Source of the DNA: Trichobilharzia szidati
Taxonomy: Eukaryota > Platyhelminthes > Trematoda > Strigeidida > Schistosomatidae
Direction of reading: 5' to 3'
NCBI GenBank assembly: GCA_944472155.2
Contig: OX235271.1
Location: 125,865,329 to 125,929,328 of the forward strand
Length of the DNA: 64,000 bases
Every line of letters starts with the position of its first letter. Positions within the stretch are counted from its first letter, which is position 1. Under the pieces are notes generated by a model. The model had not been told where the DNA came from and ran no database searches. It worked only from the letters and a program-made list of their open reading frames with translations. Position numbers and translations under genes: made by a program. Below, piece after piece: positions 46,423 through 58,689 of the stretch.

Positions 46423-47178
46423 TCATGTGTTTGTATTCAGTATTATATTCCAAGTTGTTGATAGTTGTACTGAGTCACCCTTGTTACATGTATCCGTTGT
46501 GACTTTAATGAATATCGATTCTGTTATAAGTCTTTCTTTCCATTTGTTCATGTTACTTTTTAGAATACACACATTGTCCCGATCGATATTGTGGTTTCTG
46601 TCCCATGCATCTGCAGTTGAAATTTTTTCAAGACTTTTGTAGGCTTGTGTTCCTGTTGGTTGATCTTTGGTCAGGCGTTTATGTTCATTCACTCTTATTT
46701 TGAGTGATCTGGACGTTTGCCCCACATATTTATTTGGAGAGTCAGCACAAGATATTTTGTAAATCAAGTTGTTTTTATCCATCATTTTTATGGGATCTTT
46801 CAGTTGATTTATTTTATTTTTGATTAGATTTGTCGGTTTGAAAGTTGTGTGAATGCCGATATTTTTGAGGTTTATTTGAATTGCCTCTGATGTACCATTT
46901 TTATATGGTATTGTGACTGTCATTTTGCATTCTTCCATCTTGTTATTCTCCGGTTTTACCCTCTTTTTTATATTATCTTTTACAAATTCTTTTGGGTAGT
47001 TGATTTCGAGTAGCATTTTGAATAGGACATTTATTTCTTTACATTGGTCCTCTGGCGTTGTAGTAAGTCTACGTATTCTATCTGCAAGACCTTGTATTAA
47101 TCCTCGTTTCACCGTAAGTGGATGAGCTGAGTGATAATCAAGGAATCTTCCAGAAAGTATGCTATATAGAAAAACCAC
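46423..47178 (-). mobile_element. Penelope-like element: RT end and GIY-YIG endonuclease
   Basis: An open 251-codon minus-strand frame. It starts in the C-terminal part of the Penelope reverse transcriptase (HPLTVKRGLIQGLADRIRRL) and continues to the GIY-YIG endonuclease: IYKISCADSPNKYVGQTSRS then LKIRVNEHK. The Cys-containing GIY-YIG pattern (Y..SC......YVGQT.R.L..R..EH) is typical of Penelope-like elements of animals. The endonuclease nicks target DNA for reverse transcription. The element is 5'-truncated: an AT microsatellite replaces the rest upstream. No stop breaks the part that remains. Confidence 0.9.
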
Positions 47179-47201
47179 ACACTCAGGAATATTCTTTGAT
47201 T

Positions 47202-47204
<3 letters not shown>

Positions 47205-47260
<56 letters not shown>
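47205..47260. repeat. (AT)n microsatellite at the truncated end of the Penelope-like element
   Basis: About 28 AT units directly beside the 5'-truncated end of the element at 46423-47178. Confidence 0.97.
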
Positions 47261-47263
<3 letters not shown>

Positions 47264-47345
47264 ATATATACACTGTTATATGTTATACTAAGCAGAGAAA
47301 CAGCGTCTTCTGATTGGTTTTATTCTGCCTGAAATTTATTTCGTG

Positions 47346-48029
47346 TGTATTGATTAAATATTTGTGAGACCCGATTTGTTAAATAGTAGGTCAACTTGAC
47401 TAAAATCAATACTTGTGGTTTGTTCTGAGGTCAATTTTCCGTCACATTACATGCTATCGCAAACTGACAATTCACTGGTTAACTACCACGAATTTTATAT
47501 ATGTCCAAAGCAAGTTCACTTTAATCGGTTTGAAAAAATTTTGGCATTGGATATATGATATTCATTATCATAAAGGTTTTTGTATTTCCCATTGAATGAA
47601 AAACAACACGATATTGTTTATACTGACGTTTAGCTGTTTTATGCTAATAGCTTTATCAAAGTATTTTTAAACCGGAATTTGCAAAATCTCAGCATATATA
47701 TCACAAAGATTTTAGGGGTGAAAAAATAGACTTAGGTCAATTTTAAAGGACATCTTGAAAGTTAAAATACCAATGAAGATTACTAAACAAAATAACAAAG
47801 GTAATAGAACATCTGTTATGGTATCAAAACAAAGTTTACTAACTTGATCATCGTTCGTCATTTTGGGTTCATTTTTCGTTGTCACTTGGTCATTTGGTAA
47901 AGATAACAGAATCAAGTGTAGATTGTTGGATTTGATCAGTGTTTAAAATTATAAAGGCAGTGTGTGTTTACATAGTGAACTTGCATATCACATTCGTGTT
48001 GATTTTGTCACTTCATGGGGGAGGGAGGT
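47346..48029. other. Arm-end fragment and unexplained DNA
   Basis: 47350-47500 is an inverted fragment of the arm-end unit (GTGAGACCCGATTTGTTAAA). From 47500 to 48030 nothing was recognised. Confidence 0.6.
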
Positions 48030-48990
48030 GTTCTAACCAGGTCAGATTCTGTTTAAGTCCATTATTCTTATTCAGACAATTTGAATTCCACTTGATATGA
48101 AGTGCTTCTGATATGAGACGTTTTTTGTGATTTCTGAAATTTTTTTCTGGATTATTTCAGTATTGTCAAAATCAATTTTGTGACCTGATTCTATAGTATG
48201 TAGACCTATGGCTGGTCACTTTTCAAGCTTTTCTAGTTCAACCGGATTTCTCGGTGGTCGAACAGATGCTCTATAGTGTTCATTTCTTCTGATTTTGATT
48301 TCTCGAGATGTTTGTCCGATAAATATCGCATCACATTCCAAGCACGCATTTGATTTTATAGACACAATTAGATAGAGAATCTTTAGGTGTCTGGTCTTTT
48401 ATATGGACAAGTTTGTTACGTAGTGTGTCTGATGTTTTAAAGAAAACTCTAATGTCGAGCTGATTGAGTACTCTTCTGATATCATCTGACTTCTCTGCTC
48501 TGTATGAAATGACGACTGTCGACGTCCATGTTTTCGGAATGCTTTTTCGGCCATACTTAATGTCTGTGTTGATTTTGTTGATGAAGTCCGTTGGGTAGTT
48601 GTTTTGCTTGACAGTTTCAGTAATGTTTGATATTTCTTCTTCTTTTTCTTTCTCATCCGTGCTCGTCTCAGAAGACTTGAAACAAATGAAACCTTTGCGC
48701 TGATAGGGTGTGATGACTTGAAGTCTAAATATTTACTTGAGTGGGTTTTCTTCCTGAATATGGATATAGTAAAATGTCCGTTTTCCCTTCTCTTAATTAG
48801 GCAGTGTAGAAATGGTAGTTCACCGACGTCTGACGCTGCTTCGGAAGTAAACTGTATTCTGGGAAATACACAGTATATTTTCTCCAGGAATGAATCGTGT
48901 AGATCTCGTTTTAGTACTACAAAAGTATATTCAACAAATCTTAACCATATATTAGGAGTGAGTACACTTAAAGACCAGCTATCTTAGAAT
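48030..48990 (-). pseudogene. Second Penelope-like element, frame-broken
   Basis: Minus-strand reading in shifted frames: FTSEAASDVGELPFLHCLIK then ISIFRKKTHSSKYLDF (end of the reverse transcriptase), NNYPTDFINKINTDI, IRRVLNQLDIRVFF, VYKIKC and CDAIFIGQTSREIKIRRNEH (GIY-YIG). Motif order matches the copy at 46423-47178, but at least two frameshifts and stops occur, and the two copies differ clearly in sequence. Confidence 0.85.
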
Positions 48991-48999
48991 CTATTTATG

Positions 49000-49700
49000 A
49001 ACAAGTCGGCGACTATGATAATGAAAACCAGGAATATTCTCACTTATGACGATAATTTATATATTCATATAAACAATATATAAAGAGAGCGACACACTCC
49101 ACTGCTCAACATCTGCTATGACAATCACTCCCATCTAGCTAGCGAGCAATACTCGTTTGTTAACCTCTTTGATGCGAGTCTCCACTATTCATGAATCTGA
49201 TGTTTGTCGTATGCTAGGTGATTCGCATAAATAATATCTATCAGTGAGTAGTTTTGATTGATTGATTGATTGATGATTAGGAGAGGAGTACAACCCTCGA
49301 TCAGTGACTACGAATATTTCTCACCAAGTATCACAAATCTTCAAGGTTAGCTAGCTGACTTTTGTCAGAAATTCTCATGTGTGAGGAGGTCGTGAGGCAC
49401 CAAATATAACGGCCTCCTTCATCAATAGATGAATAAAACAAGTGAGTATGAATGAAATCCAATTTTAGATTGCATTGTGTGAAGATAGTATTGTGGTGTC
49501 GTTGTTATGACACCAGGTGCTGACAATCTAGTAGATTGTTGACAGATGCAAAATGCAGTATTCAAAGCATCTTAAAAATTATCAGCTGTAAGCACGTCGA
49601 AAAGATGGAATGAGATAAATTTCAGAATCATGCTTCCCTAATACTTTCTTTGTCTCTTTGAATACAAGCGGCTGGCTAGCTGTGAGCTGAAGTCTAGAAT
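49000..49700 (-). repeat. Inverted copy of the third arm-end extension
   Basis: 49000-49140 is a diverged fragment of the arm-end unit. 49150-49690 is the reverse complement of 44930-45560, and runs straight into the right arm. A related 51660-51930 piece lies inside the right arm. Confidence 0.8.
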
Positions 49701-51088
49701 ACAATTCATAGCAGATATATGAATCAGGTGTAATTTAATTTATTCAAATGCACACTTTTGCATTGATGAGGACAAGTTGTTCTACTTGACTCCTGGATAC
49801 AAACAACACTACTCTCGAGTGGAATAGAAGGAAGTCAAAAGTAGTGTGCAAATAGTTGTCTACCCTTCCATGGTTCACCTCACCCTCGTCCTTTATCTAT
49901 CTATATTCTTGTATGCGTCAAGCCCTCGTGGTTTCATTCTGCCTTCCAAGATCCACTAGTTAGATAGTTTGATTTTCTTCTCTCAAATTAAAACTAATAC
50001 TACTATTATCATTAGCATTATTTTTATTATGAATATTGGGATTGTTGGAGTCGATTTTCTAGACACTGGATCTGCTTTTCGGTTACTAAAAGGCTTATCT
50101 GAAGCACAATGACTTTGGAAGAATATCTCTAGTGTAGCATTACTCTACACCTTTCCAGCTTCTTATCGTTACCGGGTGGCTTGTGTTTCACTCATATTAT
50201 CAGCTGATAATGAGGACAAATCAAGCTGTTTTCACTTACTTGAATGATGCATACTTGTTCAACTAGTGGGTTTGTTTCAGTAAGAAAGAAAGCTTCATAT
50301 TTCTGAGTGGACGTGCTCACCTGAGATTAATCAAGTGAATTAGGATTAGCAACTCACAAACAAGCCTAGTGTGTGTGTGTGTGTGTCGTGCGTGTGTATT
50401 GATGATACAGTATGTGAGACCCGATTTGTTAAATAGTAGGTCAACTTGACTAAAATCAATACTTGTGATTAGTTCTCAGGTCAATTTTCCATCACATTAC
50501 ATGCAATCGAAAACTGACAATTCACTGGTTAACTACCACGAATTTTCTCACTTATGACAATTTATATACTCATATTCGACATTATGTAAAGAGAGCGACA
50601 CACTCCACTTTGTACCATCTGCTATGACAATCACTCCCATCTGGCTAGCAAGCACTACTCCTTGATGTGCGTTGTATACAACTACTCGGCTCAATCCCTC
50701 ATTAGTGTGTAGGCACTTGGATTTATCCTTGTGATTTTATTTACAAGTTGTGCTATCGAAGAGATGACATGTAGTTTACACTCAATAATCTCGGCTTCTC
50801 AAGGAAGAAGCAGTGTTGGGAATTGCGAGGTAGTTTGAGAATTACAAATGTGATTGCTAGACACAGCCTCAAAGTCAACCAATATTTAGATTTGTGCTGC
50901 AGAAAAGTGTGATATGCATGCTAGTGTTTTGTCACCACACACATTCTCAGTGCTTATGAACATACCTGTCGTGTTTCTGAAAAGACAAGTACTCATTCAT
51001 GCAATTGTGTGTGGGTGGATTGTTGGAGGCAGTCTACAAGAAGCCGTGTTTCCAATACACCTTGTACTGACCATGACGATTATGCAAT

Positions 51089-51437
51089 TGTGGTGAGAGC
51101 TGTCTGCTAGCCAAAATTGCTATACAGCAATTTACATCAATGTTTACGTCCCAAATCTTGGTCATGAGTGAAACAAGAACAAAAACTAACTAACTTCAGC
51201 AACTAATCACAGAAGACTATGCGTGGGCGGATACGATTCACAGATATATGGTCTGACATAGAAAGAAACGGCCACAGAGAGACGATCGAATAAATTTCGG
51301 GGAGAAAACAACCAATCAGAAGACGCTATTTCTCTGCTAAAAATAACATATAATAATGTACATAAAAAAATCTATAAATACCTGTTGATTTTCTCAATAA
51401 ACAATCTATTGCCTGGCCCTTCTCTTCTGTCGTCACA
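51089..51437 (+). mobile_element. Solo LTR, family 1, right arm
   Basis: TGTGGTGAGAGC..GTCGTCACA, 349 bp, flanked by CAAT at 51085-51088 and 51438-51441. It carries TCTATAAATACCTG and AATAAA. Same insertion site and duplication as 39585-39942, so it was there before the arms were duplicated. Confidence 0.87.
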
Positions 51438-51439
51438 CA

Positions 51440-52602
51440 ATGAGCTCCAATTCACCTAATTCTCGCCGTCTATTTCAACTCACTACGCCTACTGATATTT
51501 TGAAACGAGTGTATGTTGAAGTCGGAATTTTTGTTACAGTTATTGGCGATGTCGAATTTACCACTGACAGGAGAATTGATACACTCACTCATCAACTTAT
51601 GATTCCTCCACATACACACATAACCGTCGCTTTCACCATCGGTTCATTAGAATATTAGAAGTATTGCTATGATCCTCTCGATCACCACCTGAGTTAATGA
51701 GAATTGATAATAAAATTATCTATCAGTTCAGCGATGACTCGTTTCTGAATCTCTTTGATGCGAGTCTCCACTATTCATGAATCTGATGTTTGTCGTATGC
51801 TAGGTGATTCGCATAAATAATATCTATCAGTGAGTAGTTTTGATTGATGATTAGGAGAGGAGTACAACCTTAGATGAGTGACTACGAATATTTCTCACCA
51901 AGTATCACAAATCTTCGAGGTCAGCTAGCTAATATTTTCAGAAAAATCGATATATGCCTGTTGATTTTCTCAATAAATGTTCTGTTGCCTGGCCCTACTC
52001 TTATGTCGTTTCACAATGAACTCACTCATCAACTTAATATTTCTCCTCATACCTATATGAACGGTGCATTCACCATTGATTTTTGAGATGATACTTTCCC
52101 TTCATGTTTAAGTACACGGCGCTATATGTGTGGAATATTATTTGAACCAGGTGTTTTTCATTTCAGTTTATCTGTACACCCTACGACTAGGGATACCTTG
52201 CGAGAGATGCATGTCTCATTCGGTTTATCTGTTACTACGTTTGGTGTGCAAGCATCCTGACTCCTTCGAATTTACCACACACAGGCGAATTAACCTATTT
52301 AATCATCAAGTTACTCTGTTTCAATACACACACATAACCAACCATTTCTTCACTGGTCTATTTCAGTATTAGACGCAAATACATCACCAATGGACCGTGA
52401 AGGCATTTCAAGTTCACTCAGTGAATTCCGGAAATCCTACTTTCTTCAAATCTTGTTAATTAGGAAAAGTGTAAGGTTCCTGCATGTCACTCAGATTGAA
52501 AGTTATCCTCAAAGTTATATTTATTTTCAGCTATTCAAAAAAAACATCGAACTCATACTGATTATAATCGGTTCCCTGAAGACAGTCATCTCGCATATAT
52601 GA
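51440..52602 (+). other. Repeated short-ORF block, copy B (unknown)
   Basis: Frames 51440-51658 (MSSNSPNSRRL..VEFTTDRRIDTLTHQL), 52130-52372 (FEFTTHRRINLFNHQVTLF) and 52390-52602 mirror the left-arm block. A third short variant (ELTHQLNISPHTYMNGAFTI) is at about 52015-52085. Here the first frame runs straight through the motif that is frameshifted in the left arm. The third frame has a 31-nt insertion (TGTAAGGTTCCTGCATG..) that changes its C terminus. Function unknown. Confidence 0.35.
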
Positions 52603-53029
52603 ATAGACACTTTTAAGCATATTTATTGCTATTGCATGACAATCTGAAATCTGACTGTTTGGTAGTGACTTTTACGTATAGTTGTACAATTAGAACTTTG
52701 ATTAGTCAATGTTCTCATCAGTCATTTGTCACACAGAACACCATCGCACAACTTTTTACTTCCCTATGAAAATATGAAATCTTTATACGAAATCCGTCAA
52801 ATCGACAAAATAATGCGGCTGTAACATTCAAAAGAACACAGTACTTTATGAATAAAAACGTTATTTACTGAATTGTTTACACTATTCATCTTGAGGCATC
52901 AATTCAGTACAAGGTTTTGCATTCTACACAGAAAAGAGTGAAATAACAATCACACAACTGACACAAATAGCACAATTTTATTAATAACCCCGAGTCAGAT
53001 AAACATTAGTTGAAAGGCTCCTCAGCACA

Positions 53030-56000
53030 TCACTTGCACCAATCGACCACTTTCCTTTCGTAGACAAATTGGTTAATCGGTTCTTTAACTCCAATTGGTA
53101 ATGTGGACAAGTAAAACGGCGTATCAGCTCCTAAAATAACCAGAAACATAATTGGGTGTTTATGCTACACCAACAATAAATTATCACACTATTCAGTAGC
53201 AGAGCAGTTCATTAGAATAACAGTCGGTCAGATCTGTCTTGGATAAAACAGTACTTAAAAAAGCATATGTACAGTTCAGTGGAAAATAGGAATGAGGTTA
53301 AACTGTGCTGGAGTAAAACGTAGAGTCTGAATGAGGAGAAGCTAGACACAGTAAACAGTGAACCCATGAGACGTGTGTAACTGCAGTCTACTAACTACCG
53401 ACCATCACTTCTGAAATAGACAAAATCATCATTCCTCAACGAAATTAATGTTCATAATGTTTACTGAAGATGACATACTGTTTCTAAGCCAATAGTGTTT
53501 GAATAAGTGAAACATGTCGGATAACTATCCAACTCTGGTTCACTTAAGTATGCAAGTATACTTAACTTCCAATACCTCCACGTTCTGACCTACTTGGCTT
53601 CGTCACAGACCTATTAATAAATCATTGTTTTGGGAACTTACAAAACCGAAGGTCAACTCGAACTCCCAACGATCAAATAATGGGACATGACGGCGAACAA
53701 TACCCATTTGAGTAGTTAGACGTCTTCATATTTATATTGCAGTGAAAACTGTGGTATCTCTTGTCTGTATTTTATTTACAGATAGCGATTTGATCTAGTA
53801 TGCTTGGATAGACTGTTATCGTAATAAATTATTAAGTTACTCATTTTATTTCAAGATTTTCTTATTACATTTTTGCGTGTAACTAGCATTACAATCTCGC
53901 GTTAAGCATTTTATTTAACCAGCTAAATGTTTACATGAGTATGTACATCACCAGGTCCCTATTTACTGATATATAAATAAACAAATAAGAATTCTCAGAT
54001 ATTCAATCTTTGCAACCTGTGTAACAGAAGTAACTTAAGTGTTACGCACACTACTGGGAGAATAAGTGATTTACATACTTAACTATTTGATATTTTCTCA
54101 ATAGAAAACCTGACAACAGAACTGGCTTCATGCGTGCGGAACTCAAGGAACATTCCTTCTCAAATAACTGAAACCACACACAGTTATTCACTCACTCGAA
54201 ACTATAGTCAGAAACACAAATTTCCAGATAAAATACAAGATCATAAGCAACTCGATAATTGCAGCATATTGTGGTTAGTGTACTAATTGACTAAGTCCGA
54301 TCACCGAATGCTCGCATGAAACCCACACTGAGTGAGTCTATAACGTCCCAATACACAGTAACCAATGAAGCAGTTACAGCAAATAAACCAAACTCGATTC
54401 GGGAATCTCTAGTCAAACCGGTCCAAAAGAGGCTAACTAGAATTTCTACATTCGTGACTACCAATGGCTTTGAACACTAACTACAAACACCTCCTCATTG
54501 GGTGTCGGCACAGTACTCGAACAAAATTATTGCCCCAGTATTTACACCTCTAGAAAATCTTGAGGAAAGTTAGTTGGCATGGAGGATTTCATCATGAGCT
54601 GACATCAGTTAGAGAACCACTTGAAAGTTAGTTCGTCTCAGCAGTAACTGTCACTGTTGTTCACTTTAGGTTTTCATGGCTATATGAGTTTTCCCAACTA
54701 CAGATAAAGTAATTATAACACTTTTGACACTTTGCATGTCAGCTTCTGTGGGTCGTTTCAATTTGAAACGGTACACAGTGGTGCGAAAATCTGTGTTGTA
54801 ATTCATTTGACCATGAAGCGAAAATCCCACCGAGATATTATGCCTCCAGATAAATATTAATTATGAAGACTAACTTTTGTTCTTGATAAACAAAACGTTC
54901 CAGAAAGTGAATTGTTACATACAGACTCACCCTCATCAGTTGTTTTCACTCCTTTGTGACTAGTCATATCGGTATCAACATAACCAGGGCAACACTGTCA
55001 AATTCACAAAACAAAGAGGAATAAAGTAACGGATTTCCAGTGTGTGGAAATATACAAAAGATAACATAGTACAGAGGTTTAGCTACTTCCTAGTTACCTT
55101 AGAGTGAGCACTATGTGAACACAGTAGCATATTACAAAGTCCAGCACAAACTATCACTACGAATATCGGATACATTTCGGATTTACTGTAGTGATTGACT
55201 ATTTCTATTACTGTACTGTTTAAATGTCTGTTAGTGTTTGTTTCTCTTTACTGCAAAAACATAAATATCAATTTCGGATTCCGGTCCTCACCGTATTGTT
55301 CTCAGACAAACTGGTATTCGGCCATTGAAGATTACAATTACAAAGTATCGCATTTACACATACGGGCACAAATGAACATCTAATTCAAACTAGAAAGAGT
55401 AACACATAAACTGTATCACGAAAGTGAGAACAAAATCATGAGTCTTATACAATTCTGCAGATATGTACCACGAATTGCACAACAAAACTCAGAACTTTGT
55501 CGAAGCACCTGTAAAATAGGCACCGACAATGAGTCAAAGTGATAAGGTTTCAGTCATCTTTTTATACTTACTACACTTCCCACACCATTGTTCTTGTTAA
55601 TATTGACTACTCTACGCTCACAAAAGACACGTTGAACAGTATCCAACTAAAAACTACTTCAAGGGCCGTGTGCCCCTTGGTTTCCTCATATGATCAAGAT
55701 TAAAGACAAGGTGACTCCGGCTTTATGATACCATATTTACGATATTTGACGTGAGAAAACAAAACGTGTGCATGAATTAACTTCCTCCACTTCATAGTCG
55801 TTTAGGCTAAATTTCGAAGGAATTATTTATGCATTACAAATCATATTGTGGTAGCGAATATTTTGCATCCTTATAACTCATACGTTGCAGTAAGCCTATC
55901 CAAGGCTGATTTAAGCATCAGTTAACGTATACAGTACAAATGTTGAAAAATAAGACTCCTGCTTCTACAACATTAAATGTACACAATAATAAATTAAAAG

Positions 56001-58649
56001 CATCTGTTACATAAACGACAACGTCAGGAATCACTGGTCAAATTCAACTCTGCAGGTAATTCACTGATGAATCATTTCGTGTTACTCTAGAGCGACATAG
56101 TGATGACAGAACAGCCAATAAAACCAATCACATTCTGGATCACAAAGGTGAGCAACTGATTTACATGCATAGAAGCATTCACATAGAACTGCATATATAA
56201 CAGTGGTACAATAACTTTCAATCAATATTGTGTTTTTAAAGGAGAAAAGTTATTCACTGCAGCGTACTACAGCTACTACCTACCGATTATGTGTTGTCTC
56301 AGTACAAAGCATCAGTTTCATAAACATGAAATTAATTTAAAGTAAATGCGAAAACGACAAAGTATTAAGGGGTTAACTAACTGAATTCATCACAATTTTT
56401 CTGGAATCATCTTTCAACATCTCTCCGAAAATGAATGAAGCTTTCGTAAGGCCCATCTTTGAAACGTTATAGGGAGCAGCGGGCCAACCTTTCGCGGAGT
56501 GAGTTCCATCCTCAGCACACCTATTGACCAGTGAAATATGAACAACATTACATGAGGAAAAACCTGCACAAATTTTATGCAAAGAATAACAAGTAATATG
56601 AGAAAACGAAGATTTGGGACACGCCAGGATGTATCAAACCAGAATACTAGAACGACTCATACAATGGCTTAATAACATGTTTGTTATGACTTTACTACAA
56701 CACAAAACTCAAAAATTATCTTGTGGAAGCAAATTTCGATTATCTTGGAGAACGGTCAGAGAAAGACAATACTTCACACAGCATAAGGGAAGACGTTATT
56801 ATTTATTTATCACTCATTAAGAAATACAAACTCAGTACAATCCGGATATCAGGGAATGTGTCACGAGAAGAATGGGAATATTAACTTTAGGTGAACGCAA
56901 AATACCTAGTCACAGGTTACAACTACTAAGAATATCTACTTTATAAACTTCGCCGTTTGAATCACTTACGAAGTCTACTGTGGCGTGAAATTAATAATAA
57001 CTCGAGTAGTACATTAGAACTTCATACGACATCGGTCGGGATAAAGATATATTGATCTTATTCACATTGAGAACTAATATTTTTGATGAACTAACACTAC
57101 AAAAATGAGGCGTGGTCGATGTTTTCCATAGACCTGTGCTTGGGTCAAAGATTTTTAGATGCTTAGTTGACACAACACGGATGTCATCAGAATATATAAG
57201 AACATAGAGCCTTCAATTTCCACAATCTAACACTCACAATTATATAAACGACTACAATAACAATGGTGTGATTGGAACTAAATGAAAAAATGTAGAAGAC
57301 TGATTGTTAAGGTCTAAGAGACACTGTCTGTACATCCTACGTGCATGTAGACTACAATCTAATTTAACTGTCTCTCATTCCACCTTCTAATCCAATCGCA
57401 CTTGGATCTAACTACGGTTTTATCTATACAAGCTATTGTATGAAAATTCTTACAGATTTATAACTATAGGGCTTAATCGACTTTGCTTCATGATGATGAA
57501 GTTTTGAGTAATATCATTTCTGATGATGTCGTGACTAGAGAATATCCTAATTCCAATAGTTAATTATGTGCGATGTAGTTAGGGTTTGTGAGGCGTTATG
57601 AATTTTGATAATACTCTGGGCAACTTTTGCAGACGAAAGAGGTCTGTACTAAAGCGTAAAATCCTGATTCTCAAGAATCTTGGAAATTTTTTCATTCGAA
57701 CAAATTCCTACCTGAATTTGTATATTTAAAATCTCGTTCTAAAGAACATTTCCTCGCTATATTATTTTATATTTTCTGCACTAATAAACATTGTCAGGAA
57801 CTCAGCAGAGGATTCCGGCGCTTTTGTCTTATTCTGTTAACATATATATTTTAATACCCTTGTAATAGCGTTGGAAGCATTTTCTCAGGTTTTGAAGCAA
57901 CAGAACCAGATGACTCGACTAATCGTCCATTATACTACACTTAAACAGTACATAAAAGTTGGGAAACTTACTTTACGAACTCGGCCATAAGTCCTCTCAG
58001 CTCTGAAATATTCATCGGACCAACAAATTTGTGGTACAACTCATCGCTTACTTCCCTTAGACTGACCAAAGAAAGAGAACTAGATACGTTGACAACTCTA
58101 GAGAGTGAGAATAAATCTTATCTATGCACAGTACCTGGCATTTTCAGCCAATAAAGGAATAGTCTCTTCAATAAAGTCAACAGTGCATGTGAAGTTAGTA
58201 TTTATTGTAACCCGTGCCTGTTCACCGAATGGAACCGGTGAGTTTTCCTAAAAATGTAGGTAAATCCTTTCCTGAAACTACCTTGTACGCGATAGCCGCA
58301 TTATTCACTGCAATGTTTATACCACTAGGATAATTCTTCCGTACGAACTCAAGGAAACTTTTAAGACTCTCCGGTTCTGTTATATCTAATTGGTGAAATT
58401 TGACATCTAGGCCCTTGCTACTAAGCTTTTTCACAGCCTCCAGACCAAGTTCGACATTTCGCGCTGCCAAATTTGACAGTGAAATGTTTACATACCTGTC
58501 AAATAAATATCCCACTCTCCTGAATCTTTGTAAAATTTTGCAAGTTGTTCAACAATGCTATATCCAATACCCTTGTTAGATCCTGTTACCTGTTATAGAA
58601 ATATGTTGCATCAAGGAAGTTAAAGTGAGCATACAAAAGCCAATTTCAT
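53030..58649 (-). CDS. CBR1: Carbonyl reductase (CBR1-like SDR), copy B, 8 exons
   Basis: Exons on the minus strand: 58649-58635, 58589-58496, 58463-58282, 58247-58135, 58097-57972, 56520-56382, 54994-54931, 53130-53030; 834 nt, 277 aa. Exon lengths and phases are identical to copy A. The first four introns are again 45, 32, 34 and 37 nt. TGSNKGIG, NNAA, NVSSS and Tyr194/Lys198 (PYNVSK) are all kept, so an active NADPH-dependent carbonyl reductase is expected. Differences from copy A cluster after the catalytic Ser (LSLVSLREV against VSLSSLKKL), just before and after Tyr194 (WPAAPYNVSKM against WPSTAYGVSKL), and at the C terminus (DWCK against NWRK). These lie near the substrate pocket in this family, so substrate preference may differ. 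It faces copy A tail to tail, 14.6 kb away. Confidence 0.93.
53890..54225. other. Extra DNA in intron 7 of copy B only
   Basis: Copy A passes from GATCTTGTATTCTATCTAG directly to TAATGCTAGTTACACGCAA. Copy B has about 330 extra bp between the same flanks. No terminal repeats or coding signal were seen; insertion here and deletion in copy A are both possible. Confidence 0.6.
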
Positions 58650-58689
58650 TGCAGTGATAGGATAACCCTTTCAATTTCACAGTCCTTAC

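Larger units (their letters stand above)
45780..47345 (-). mobile_element. Family 1 LTR split by two later insertions
   Basis: Family 1 LTR sequence is found at about 45783-45848 (AGAAGGGCCAGGCAATAGATC), resumes as AGGTATTTATAG at 46218, breaks off again, and resumes at 47285-47345 (AGAGAAACAGCGTCTTCTGA). Between these lie a family 2 solo LTR and a Penelope-like element with its AT run. It is a nested set of at least three insertions. Confidence 0.7.

Noticed and set aside
46328..46642. Plus-strand 104-codon frame
   Set aside because: Antisense of the Penelope-like endonuclease.
51440..51658. Family 1 LTR as the promoter of a real MSSNSP gene
   Set aside because: The LTR is a solo insertion with its own target duplication; any host reading across the site is broken by it, so the promoter idea is not supported without transcripts.
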